A DNA stretch of 9,382 bases, taken from NCBI GenBank assembly GCA_007130355.1, contig SLSQ01000011.1:1-9382 (forward strand). The letters are read 5' to 3'. The position numbers and the translations under genes were made by a program. Below the pieces are notes generated by a model. The model was not told where the DNA came from. It saw only the letters and a program-made list of their open reading frames with translations, and made no database searches. Positions 1 to 6,189 of this stretch are shown here, piece by piece. The first letter of the stretch is position 1. Every line of letters begins with the position of its first letter. Origin of the DNA: Trueperaceae bacterium. Its GTDB lineage: Bacteria; Deinococcota; Deinococci; Deinococcales; Trueperaceae.

Positions 1-17
1 CGCGCCACGCGCCACCG

Positions 18-46
18 TTGACAACCCGCGATCGGAGGCGTAAGGT
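18..46 (+). promoter_or_regulatory. Putative sigma70-type promoter of the operon
   Basis: A perfect TTGACA -35 hexamer lies at 18-23. Exactly 17 nt later is TAAGGT at 41-46, a poor -10 element that matches TATAAT at only three positions, including the first two bases and the last T. Transcription would start near 52-54, about 80 nt before the regulator's GTG start, and would read through all ten genes. The weak -10 overlaps a dyad suited to a repressor, as expected for a controlled promoter. The -35 and spacing are seen directly; activity is inferred. Confidence 0.5.
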
Positions 47-80
47 CAGCGGTATACCGTCTACCGTTCACCGTCTACCG
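44..80 (+). promoter_or_regulatory. Putative GntR operator: 22-bp dyad plus 7-bp direct repeats
   Basis: Positions 50-59 are the perfect palindrome CGGTATACCG. It extends to a 22-bp dyad, GGT-N3-CGGTATACCG-N3-ACC, at 44-65, which covers the end of the -10 element and the predicted transcription start. Overlapping it, the heptamer YACCGTY repeats in tandem at 55-61, 62-68 and 69-75, with a partial fourth copy at 76-80; ACCGTCTACCG occurs exactly at 56-66 and 70-80. Regulators of the FadR/FCD branch of GntR often bind short palindromes with a GTATAC-like core. With an FCD regulator as the next gene, autoregulation by occlusion of the promoter is the simplest reading. The symmetry is seen directly; the binding protein is inferred. 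Confidence 0.5.
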
Positions 81-122
81 GCCCGCGACCGCGCCGTTCC
101 GGACGGCGGTCCGAACGCGCCC

Positions 123-130
123 AAGGAGGA
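123..130 (+). promoter_or_regulatory. Shine-Dalgarno site that fixes the GntR start
   Basis: AAGGAGGA at 123-130 is a near-perfect anti-SD match, with the GTG start 4 nt beyond its last base. It decides between this GTG and an ATG at 18 in the same frame. The ATG would lie on the -35 hexamer, have no SD of its own, and translate the operator into a low-complexity N-terminus. Confidence 0.75.
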
Positions 131-134
131 GCTC

Positions 135-881
135 GTGGCGACGCACGACCGTCCTTCTCCCGTGATCACCCGTGACACGGTAGAAGCGCAGATCTACCGA
201 AGCCTCCGCCAGGACATCCTGGCCGGCGTCTACCAGGAGGGCGAGCGGATGGTGCAACGCACCCTCGCCGAACGGATGGGCACCAGCCGCATCCCCGTCC
301 GCGACGCCCTCAAGCGGCTCGAGGTCGACGGCCTGCTGGCCAAGGACGACAACGGCAGCTACTACTGCAAGCGCTTCGGCGTCGACGACCTCGAGGAGGT
401 CTACACCCTGCGCATGCTGCTCGAACCGCACGCCCTGCGTCTGGCGATGCGGCGCCTCGACGCCGACGCGCTCGGCTACCTGCGGGAACTGCTCGCCGCG
501 ATGGACCAAGCGGTCGCCGCCAAGGACCAGGACCGCTACCTAGACCTCAACCGCGAGTTCCACATGACCCTCTACGAGGCCAGCGGCCAGCCGCGCCTGA
601 TGCAGATCATCAAGGGCCTCTGGTCGGGCCGGCCGCTGTTCGTCGCCGGCGACCTCGGCCACACCCGCAGCGCCGGCGAGCACCACGCCATCTTCGCCGC
701 CCTCGAGGAGGGCGACGCCGACCTCGCCTCGCGGCTGCTGCACGACCACGTCGGCTACGCCCTGAACGTGCTGCGCGCGCGGTTCCCCGGCCCCCGAGGC
801 GACCGCGAGCGTGCCGACGATCCGGTCGCCGAACCGCCCCGCGCCGGCGCGACCGACCCGAACCGGGGAGACGGAGCGTGA
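135..881 (+). CDS. GntR family transcriptional regulator, FCD (FadR C-terminal) subfamily
   Basis: A 248-residue DNA-binding regulator, the usual length for the family, probably responding to a carboxylate. The N-terminal winged helix-turn-helix spans about residues 15-80, with the classic GntR signature in LAERMGTSRIPVRDALKRLE (44-63). The all-helical FCD ligand domain follows at about 84-220. The FCD metal site is recognisable: N139 in the position usually Asp or Asn, H143 in REFH, H183 in EHHAI and H205 in HDHV. Such sites bind Zn or Ni and often an organic acid. The tail after about 215 is charged, Pro-rich and probably disordered. The GTG start is chosen for its strong SD at 123-130. The stop overlaps the next gene's start by 4 nt (GTGA), so the regulator is co-transcribed with the genes it presumably controls, and the dyad at 44-65 is its likely operator. 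Family is certain; effector is unknown. Confidence 0.92.
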   Translation: MATHDRPSPVITRDTVEAQIYRSLRQDILAGVYQEGERMVQRTLAERMGTSRIPVRDALKRLEVDGLLAKDDNGSYYCKRFGVDDLEEVYTLRMLLEPHALRLAMRRLDADALGYLRELLAAMDQAVAAKDQDRYLDLNREFHMTLYEASGQPRLMQIIKGLWSGRPLFVAGDLGHTRSAGEHHAIFAALEEGDADLASRLLHDHVGYALNVLRARFPGPRGDRERADDPVAEPPRAGATDPNRGDGA

Positions 882-2251
882 GCGCACCGGTCCTCGCCCG
901 CGCCTACGCCGGGACCGGCATGCTCGGCTCCGGTTTCCTCGAGGCCAGCCTCGAGACGGCCCTCGCCTGGGGGCCGGACGTGATCGGCTGCGACGCCGGC
1001 TCGACCGACGGCGGACCCGCCTACCTCGCGACCGGCACCAGCATGTTCGGCGCCGCCAGCACCGAGCGCGACATGGCGCTGCTTCTGAACGCCGCGTTGC
1101 GCGCCGGCGTGCCGCTGGTGATCGGCAGCGCCGGCACCGGCGGCGGCGATCGCAACCTGGCCTGGGCGCGCGAACGGATGCTGGCCGCCGCCCGCACCGT
1201 CGGACGCCCGTTCACGCTCGCCACCGTCGCCGCCGAACAACCGAAGGACGTGATCCACCAAGCCCGCGACGCGGGACGCCTGGCGCCCCTGCCGGCCGCG
1301 CCGGAGCTCGACGCCTCGGTGATCGACGGCTGCGAGGCGATCGTGGCGATGATGGGCACCGAACCGATCCTGGACGCGATCGAACGCGGCGCCGACGTGG
1401 TCCTCTGCGGCCGCTCGAGCGACGCCGCCGTCTACGCCGCGGTCCCGGTCGCGCGCGGGGTCGAGCCGGGCGCCGCCTGGCACGCCGCCAAGGTGCTCGA
1501 GTGCGGTGCCGCCGCCGTCACCCACCGCACCGTGCCCGACGGCATGTTCGCCGCGCTCGAGCGGGACGCCTTCACCGTCACCCCGCCGAACCCCGACTAC
1601 CGCTGCACCCCGCTGAGCGTCGCCGCCCACTCGCTCTACGAGAATGCCGACCCGTACCGCCTCACCGAACCGAACGGCGTGGTCGACCTGACCGGCGCCC
1701 GCTACGAGGCCCGCGACCCCCGCAGCGTCCGCGTCACCGGCACCGCCTTCGATCCGGCCGACGCCTACACCGTCAAGCTCGAAGCCGCCCGCATCGCCGG
1801 CTACCGCAGCCTGGTGCTCGGCGCCGTCCGCGACCCGTACGTCCTGGCCCGCCTCGACGATTGGCTGGGCGAGGTGCGCGCCACCGCCGAAGCCCGTATC
1901 GAGGGGTCGTTCCCCGGTCGGCCGTACCGGCTGGTGATCCGCCGCTACGGCCGCGACGGCGTACTCGGCGACCGCGAACCGACCACCGCCCCGGCGCACG
2001 AGGTGGCGCTCGCCTTCGAGGTGACCGCCGACGACGCGACCACCGCCCACGGCATGGCCGACGACGTGCGCCACATCGCGCTGCACCACCCGATCCCCGA
2101 GTGGCACGGCCTCATCACCGTGCTGGCGCACCCGCACTCGCCCGCCGTGATCGACCTGGGCCCCGCCTACGAGTTCGCGATGAACCACGTCTGGCGGCTC
2201 GACGATCCGCTCGCGCCGTTCAAGACCCACCTCGAGCGGGTGGCGCCGTGA
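878..2251 (+). CDS. AtuA family protein (DUF1446)
   Basis: A 457-residue cytoplasmic protein of the DUF1446 family, named after AtuA of the Pseudomonas acyclic terpene (citronellol/geraniol) pathway; to my knowledge its reaction is not established. Family features seen are the Gly-rich N-terminus (GTGMLGSGF, 12-20), CDAGSTDGGPAYL (38-50), GSAGTGGGD (83-91), CGRSSDAAVYA (177-187), a GYRSLVLGAVRDP segment near 310-320 and NHVWRLDDPLAPF near the C-terminus. Length matches single-domain members without a fused DUF4387. The GTG start sits inside the upstream stop (GTGA) behind GGGGAG at 865-870; the end overlaps the DUF4387 gene by another GTGA. No signal peptide or membrane segment is seen. The context argues for carboxylate breakdown, not terpene degradation: no CoA-carboxylase or acyl-CoA enzymes of the atu type lie nearby. 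Membership is very likely; function is open, perhaps an isomerase, hydratase or CoA-independent activation step. Confidence 0.9.
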   Translation: MSAPVLARAYAGTGMLGSGFLEASLETALAWGPDVIGCDAGSTDGGPAYLATGTSMFGAASTERDMALLLNAALRAGVPLVIGSAGTGGGDRNLAWARERMLAAARTVGRPFTLATVAAEQPKDVIHQARDAGRLAPLPAAPELDASVIDGCEAIVAMMGTEPILDAIERGADVVLCGRSSDAAVYAAVPVARGVEPGAAWHAAKVLECGAAAVTHRTVPDGMFAALERDAFTVTPPNPDYRCTPLSVAAHSLYENADPYRLTEPNGVVDLTGARYEARDPRSVRVTGTAFDPADAYTVKLEAARIAGYRSLVLGAVRDPYVLARLDDWLGEVRATAEARIEGSFPGRPYRLVIRRYGRDGVLGDREPTTAPAHEVALAFEVTADDATTAHGMADDVRHIALHHPIPEWHGLITVLAHPHSPAVIDLGPAYEFAMNHVWRLDDPLAPFKTHLERVAP

Positions 2252-2652
2252 CGCGCCCCGGCCCCTCCGCCCCAGCGCCGGACGCTCCCGCGAACGAACG
2301 CCGCACCGTGCCCCTGGGCCGTCTCGCGAAGCTGATCCGCAGCAAGAACGCCGGGCCGTTCGTGCTCACGATCGACGTGCTCTTCGACGACCCCGCCACC
2401 TTCCGCGCCGTCGCCGACGCCGACGTGCTGAACGCCGCGGCGCTCGCCCCCCGCTTCGGCGTCGCCGCCGAGGAGGTCCGCACCTACGTCGTCCCGACCG
2501 CCCTGGCGCTCAAGGTCAGCCTCCCGCGCCCGGTCCCGAGCGGCGCACTGGACGACGGCGACGTGTTCGGCGGCCAGCAGTTCGCGCCGCTCGTCGACCT
2601 GCCCGTCGAGATCCCGCCCGACCTGCCCCTCCCGAACGAGGTGACCGCATGA
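2248..2652 (+). CDS. DUF4387 domain protein, partner of AtuA/DUF1446
   Basis: A 134-residue protein of the DUF4387 family, which commonly occurs beside or fused to the C-terminus of DUF1446 proteins; its biochemical role is unknown. Hallmarks are IRSKNAGPF (30-38) followed by TIDVLFDD (41-48), K89 in ALKVSLPRP, PSG (97-99) and DVFGGQQFAPL (105-115). The dense conserved polar residues (R31, K33, N34, D43, K89, R94, Q110, Q111) suggest an active-site or subunit-interface role. The first 20 residues are Pro/Ala-rich and poorly structured. The GTG at 2248 is chosen because it overlaps the preceding stop in a GTGA junction; a GTG at 2308 lies just before the conserved domain but has no SD. The end overlaps the next gene by ATGA. 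Tight coupling to the DUF1446 gene suggests a stoichiometric complex. Confidence 0.9.
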   Translation: MTRPGPSAPAPDAPANERRTVPLGRLAKLIRSKNAGPFVLTIDVLFDDPATFRAVADADVLNAAALAPRFGVAAEEVRTYVVPTALALKVSLPRPVPSGALDDGDVFGGQQFAPLVDLPVEIPPDLPLPNEVTA

Positions 2653-3560
2653 CCACCGCGCCGAACCCGACTCCGAACGCCGCCCCCACCCCCGCCGCGG
2701 CGCTGCGCGCCCGCCTGGCGCGCCCCGGCGCGCTCATCGCGCCGTCGGTGCCCGACCCGCTGACCGCCCGCCTGGCGCAACGCGCCGGCTTCGACGCGAT
2801 CGCGCTCGGCGGCTACACGCTCGGGGCGCACCTGCTCTGTACCGAGCCGCTCATCGACGTCCAAGAGCTCGCCGCCACCATCCGGCGCATCACCCGCTAC
2901 GTCGACGCGCCGCTGATCGTCGACGGCGGCGCCGGCTACGGCGAAGCGATGCACGTGCGCCACACCGTGCAGGAGGTCGAACGCGCCGGCGCGGCCGCCG
3001 TCCACATCGAGGATCAGCACTTCCCGAAGCGCGCCCACTACCACCGCGGGGTCGAGGCGGTCATCGACGTCGAGCGGATGCTGCCCAAGATCCGCGCCGC
3101 CGCGGCCGCCCGCCGCGACCCGGACACCGTGATCATCGCCCGCACCGACGCGATGCGGACCCACGGCTACGAGGAGGGGATCCGCCGCGCCAAGGCGTAC
3201 GTCGAGGCCGGCGCCGACCTGGCGATGACCTTCCCGAACGACGCCCGCGAGGCGGCCTCGGCGCCGCGCGACGCCGGCGTGCCGCTGGTGTACACGAACA
3301 GCCAGGGCGGCCGCTTCGGCCGGCCGGTCCTCACCCGCGCCCAGCTCGACGAGGCCGGCTGGGCGATCGCCCTCGACGCGCAGGGCGCGATCCTCACCGT
3401 CACCCGCGCGCTCGAGGCGATGTTCGCGCACCTGCACGAGCACGGCGAGATCGACGTGCCGCAGGACCAGCTGATCCCGCTCCGCGACCACCTCGAGGAG
3501 GTCGTCGGCCTCGAGGAGTTGTACCGCCTCGAAGAGGAGACGGTGGAGGACCTCTCGTGA
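2649..3560 (+). CDS. Isocitrate lyase/PEP mutase superfamily C-C lyase
   Basis: A 303-residue alpha/beta-barrel enzyme of the superfamily that includes 2-methylisocitrate lyase, dimethylmalate lyase, oxaloacetate decarboxylase and PEP mutase. These use Mg2+ to make or break C-C or C-P bonds at an enolised 2-oxo acid such as pyruvate or oxaloacetate. Seen are FDAIALGGY (48-56), DGGAGYG (92-98) where most relatives have DADTGYG, HIEDQHFPKRAHYHR (119-133), IIARTDA (162-168) and a C-terminal helical segment. The gating loop reads PKRAHY, not KRCGH, so the general-acid cysteine of isocitrate and methylisocitrate lyases is absent, and the second metal-region Asp is Gly. Ordinary isocitrate lyase activity is therefore unlikely; decarboxylation or cleavage of a substituted malate or oxaloacetate is plausible. 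The first 17 residues are Pro/Ala-rich. The ATG overlaps the upstream stop, with GAGGTGA as SD. Superfamily is certain, substrate unknown. Confidence 0.88.
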   Translation: MTTAPNPTPNAAPTPAAALRARLARPGALIAPSVPDPLTARLAQRAGFDAIALGGYTLGAHLLCTEPLIDVQELAATIRRITRYVDAPLIVDGGAGYGEAMHVRHTVQEVERAGAAAVHIEDQHFPKRAHYHRGVEAVIDVERMLPKIRAAAAARRDPDTVIIARTDAMRTHGYEEGIRRAKAYVEAGADLAMTFPNDAREAASAPRDAGVPLVYTNSQGGRFGRPVLTRAQLDEAGWAIALDAQGAILTVTRALEAMFAHLHEHGEIDVPQDQLIPLRDHLEEVVGLEELYRLEEETVEDLS

Positions 3561-4177
3561 GCGCGGCCGACCGCAGCGAGCGCGACGGTCCGCACGCCGA
3601 CCCGCGCACCGCGCCGCTCGATCCGGCGCGCGCCGCCCGCATCCGCGAGCTGCTGCCCGAGATCGACGCGATCGAGAACCCCGCCTGGCGCGAGGCGACC
3701 GTGCGCATCTGGGACCGGATGTGGGCGGCGGGCGCGTGGGCCGATCCGGCCGACTGCCCCAAGAGCGCCAAGGACGTGCACGACTCGTCCAACGTGACGC
3801 ACACCCGCAGCGTGCTGGCGCAAGCGCTGGCGACCGCCGCGATCGTGCGCGACGCCCACGGAGCCGAGATCGACCTCGACGTGCTCCGCACCGGCGCGCT
3901 GCTGCACGACGTCAGCAAGCTGGTCGAGTACGAGCCGGGTCCGGACGGACCGCGCCCCAGCCGCAGCGGCCGGCTGGTACAGCACGGCGTGCTGGCCGCC
4001 GGGATGGCCGCCGAGCACGGACTGCCGCCCGAGGTGCTCCACATCCTGGTGTGCCACACGCACCTGAGCGCCACCAAGCCGCAGACGATGGAGGCGATCG
4101 TGATCCACTACGTCGACTTCCTCGACTCCGACGTCCTCCTGCTGCAGCGGAACCGGCCGCTGTTCGCCAAGGCGTAG
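3557..4177 (+). CDS. HD-domain metalloprotein with a full two-metal ligand pattern
   Basis: A 206-residue cytoplasmic HD-superfamily protein. After an Arg/Asp-rich N-terminus and a helical region (about 24-62), the HD core runs from about 75 to 195. Likely ligands in order are H82 (NVTHTRSV), H117-D118 (ALLHDVSK), H143 (LVQHGV), H167 (VCHTHLS) and D187 (HYVDFLD). This H...HD...H...H...D spacing is the binuclear type found in HD phosphohydrolases, HD-GYP phosphodiesterases and the diiron HD oxygenases (MIOX, PhnZ). K174, seven residues after H167, could bind an anionic substrate. The GTG start overlaps the upstream stop (GTGA) and has a strong GGAGGA SD at 3545-3550. Placement between a C-C lyase and a TRAP transporter suggests a pathway step or clearance of a phosphorylated side product, not nucleotide signalling. 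Domain call is firm; hydrolase versus oxygenase cannot be settled from the sequence. Confidence 0.85.
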   Translation: MSAADRSERDGPHADPRTAPLDPARAARIRELLPEIDAIENPAWREATVRIWDRMWAAGAWADPADCPKSAKDVHDSSNVTHTRSVLAQALATAAIVRDAHGAEIDLDVLRTGALLHDVSKLVEYEPGPDGPRPSRSGRLVQHGVLAAGMAAEHGLPPEVLHILVCHTHLSATKPQTMEAIVIHYVDFLDSDVLLLQRNRPLFAKA

Positions 4178-4192
4178 GGAAGGGAGGGGGCC

Positions 4193-4870
4193 GTGGGCAG
4201 GTTCGCGCTCAAGACGCTCGATGCGGTCGAGAACGTGGTGATGATCGGTTGCTTCGTCGCCGCCCTCGGCCTCGGCTTCTACCAGGTGGTGCTGCGCTAC
4301 GTGTTCTCGAGCGGGTACCAGTGGATGGAGGGTTGGATCGTGCTGCTGACCGTGTGGGCGGCCCTGTTCGGCGGCAGCCGCGCGATCCGCGACCGCATCC
4401 ACGCCCGCGTCGGGATCCTCGCCGACGCCCTCCCCCGCCGCCCACGGCAGGCCCTCAACCTGGTCGTGGTGACGATCTGCATCGTCTTCTGCGTGATGAT
4501 GCTGATCTTCGGCCTGCAGTACGTGCAGTTCATGCACGGCGTCGGCTCCCGCTCGCTCCGGGTTCAGATCCCGACCTGGCAGGTGTTCCTGATCGTCCCC
4601 ACCTTCCTGGGCGTGTACACGCTGCGGTACCTGATCGAGTTCGTCCGTATCGCCCGCGACCCGAGCGCCACCCTGACCGCCGGCATGGCCGAAGAGGTCT
4701 CCGAGGAGTTCGTCGAGGAGCAGGTCGAGGCGCGCGACGCGCTGCTGGCCGAGGAGGGCGCCGGCTCGCTGGACGAGGTCGAGGGCGCCGACGGTACGAC
4801 GGACGCGGCCCCGGGCACCGGCACGGACCGAGCCCGGCGCGACGCCGACCGGAACGGGGGCGAGCGCTGA
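4193..4870 (+). CDS. dctQ: TRAP transporter small membrane subunit (DctQ type)
   Basis: A 225-residue inner-membrane protein with four predicted membrane helices, at roughly 13-34, 45-62, 87-110 and 128-150. A DctQ-like motif (RYVFSSGYQWMEGW, 35-48) joins helices 1 and 2. DctQ partners the large DctM subunit in Na+-driven uptake of carboxylates delivered by a periplasmic binding protein. Residues past about 155 form an unusual acidic, low-complexity tail of about 70 residues, with an EE-rich stretch at 165-190 and a Gly/Thr/Asp/Arg-rich end; typical members stop near 160-180. By topology the tail should be cytoplasmic. The GTG start has an excellent SD, AGGGAGG at 4181-4187, and follows the HD gene by only 15 nt. 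The stop overlaps the dctM ATG by one base (TGATG). Confidence 0.9.
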   Translation: MGRFALKTLDAVENVVMIGCFVAALGLGFYQVVLRYVFSSGYQWMEGWIVLLTVWAALFGGSRAIRDRIHARVGILADALPRRPRQALNLVVVTICIVFCVMMLIFGLQYVQFMHGVGSRSLRVQIPTWQVFLIVPTFLGVYTLRYLIEFVRIARDPSATLTAGMAEEVSEEFVEEQVEARDALLAEEGAGSLDEVEGADGTTDAAPGTGTDRARRDADRNGGER

Positions 4871-6189
4871 TGGACGTCGCCTGGCTGTTCGGCTCGTTCC
4901 TGTTCATGGCCGTCATCGGCGTGCCGATCGCGGTCGCGCTCGGTCTCGCCTCGGTCACGACCTTCCTCTGGTTCCACCCGATTCCGTTCACCCTGCTCGG
5001 GCAGCAGATCTTCACGAACCTCGACAGCTTCCCGTTGATGGCGGTGCCGTTCTTCTTCCTGGCCGCCGCGCTGATGCAGACCGGCGGCGTGACCCAACGG
5101 CTGATCGATTTCGCCAACGCCCTGGTCGGGCACCGGCACGGCGGGTTGGGCCTCACCGCCATGCTCACCTGCATGCTGTTCGCCACGATCAGCGGCAGCG
5201 GGCCGGCCACCGTCGCCGCCGTCGGCGCGATCATGATCCCGGCCCTGGTCCGGCACGGCTACAGCCGCGAGTACGCCGTCGGCACCATCGCCACCGCCGG
5301 CGGCGTCGGCATCCTGCTCCCGCCCAGCATCCCGCTGATCATCTTCGGGCTGGTCACCGGCACCAGCGTGCCGCGCCTGTTCCTGGGCGGCGTGATCCCC
5401 GGCCTGATCTTCGGGGGCCTGATGATGCTGGCCGGCTACGTCGTCTCCCGCCGGCGCGGCTACCGCGGCACCACCAAGGCCACCCCCCGCGAACGCTGGT
5501 CGGCGTTCGTCAAGGCGCTGCCGGCCCTCTCGATCCCGGCCGCGATCCTGATCGGCATCTACGGCCTGCCCCGTTTCGAGTTCGGACCGTTCAGCCACCG
5601 CGGCGGCGCCATCTTCACCCCCACCGAAGCGGCGATCGTCGCGAGCGTCCTGGCGCTGGTGGTCGGCGTGTTCATCTACCGCGAGTTCCGCGTCAAGAAC
5701 CTGATCCAGACGTTCCTGGACGTCACGCCCCGCATCGGGATGGTCGTCTGGATCATCACCAACGCGTTCATCTTCGGCTTCCTGCTCACGAACCTGGGCG
5801 TGCCGCAGACCGTGGCGCGCTGGGTCGGTTCGGCCGACGTTCCGGTCTGGATGTTCCTCATCGTCGTGAACATCATCATCATCCTGGCCGGCCAGATGAT
5901 GCAGGGCATCCCGATCATCCTGATCTTCGTGCCGGTCCTCTTCCCCGCCGCCATGACCCTGGGGATCGACCCGATCCACTTCGGGATCATGATCGCCGTC
6001 AACATCGAGCTGGGCATGACCACCCCTCCGGTGGGGCTGAACCTGTTCGTAGCCAGCATGATCAGCGACATGCCGATCCTCAAGACCCTGCAGGCGACGC
6101 TGCCGTGGATGCTCGTCGACCTGCTGGTCCTGATCCTGGTGACCAGCCTTCCGTTCCTGTCGACCTGGCTCCCGAGCCTGCTCGGGTGA
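4870..6189 (+). CDS. dctM: TRAP transporter large permease subunit (DctM type)
   Basis: A 439-residue inner-membrane permease of the usual DctM length, carrying the substrate path of the TRAP transporter. The sequence is almost wholly hydrophobic helices with family signatures: FFFLAAALMQTGG near 58-70, ATISGSGPATVAAVGAIMIP (105-124), GILLPPSIPLIIFG (147-160), FTPTEAA (249-255), MMQGIPIILIFVPVLFP near 341-357 and GMTTPPVGLNLFV (382-394). The Gly/Ser- and Pro-rich hairpins are the elements that bind Na+ and substrate in known TRAP structures. Compared with the usual GIYGGIFTPTEA junction there is an extra loop of about 13 residues (233-245, containing FEFGPFSHR). The ATG overlaps the dctQ stop by one base, so the two membrane subunits are translationally coupled. 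A 149-nt leader separates it from the binding-protein gene. Confidence 0.94.
   Translation: MDVAWLFGSFLFMAVIGVPIAVALGLASVTTFLWFHPIPFTLLGQQIFTNLDSFPLMAVPFFFLAAALMQTGGVTQRLIDFANALVGHRHGGLGLTAMLTCMLFATISGSGPATVAAVGAIMIPALVRHGYSREYAVGTIATAGGVGILLPPSIPLIIFGLVTGTSVPRLFLGGVIPGLIFGGLMMLAGYVVSRRRGYRGTTKATPRERWSAFVKALPALSIPAAILIGIYGLPRFEFGPFSHRGGAIFTPTEAAIVASVLALVVGVFIYREFRVKNLIQTFLDVTPRIGMVVWIITNAFIFGFLLTNLGVPQTVARWVGSADVPVWMFLIVVNIIIILAGQMMQGIPIILIFVPVLFPAAMTLGIDPIHFGIMIAVNIELGMTTPPVGLNLFVASMISDMPILKTLQATLPWMLVDLLVLILVTSLPFLSTWLPSLLG

Noticed and set aside
755..2230. Long minus-strand open frame (491 codons) opposite the DUF1446 gene
   Set aside because: Translation is Gly/Val/Arg/Ala-rich low complexity with no family motif; it is the antisense shadow expected from GC-rich codon bias.
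811..2247. Plus-strand frame extending upstream of the DUF4387 start through the DUF1446 gene
   Set aside because: The upstream part is Arg/Pro-rich out-of-frame translation of the DUF1446 gene; only the part from the GTG at 2248 shows the family signature.
878..2251. Acyclic terpene (citronellol/geraniol) degradation operon, as the AtuA family name suggests
   Set aside because: No geranyl-CoA carboxylase, acyl-CoA dehydrogenase or CoA ligase genes are in the window, and the importer suits small polar acids.
2649..4177. Phosphonate degradation module (PEP-mutase-like enzyme plus PhnZ-like HD oxygenase)
   Set aside because: The lyase lacks PEP mutase loop features, no phosphonate transporter or transaminase is present, and the importer is a TRAP type typical for carboxylates; kept only as a weak alternative.
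4612..4621. CGTGTACACG palindrome resembling a GntR operator core, and a similar GTGTACAC at 3288-3295
   Set aside because: Both lie inside coding sequence and encode ordinary Val-Tyr-Thr codons; there is no promoter nearby and the flanks do not match the upstream dyad.
3721..4869. Plus-strand frame extending upstream of dctM through the HD and dctQ genes
   Set aside because: The upstream part is Arg-rich shadow sequence; DctM homology begins at the ATG at 4870.
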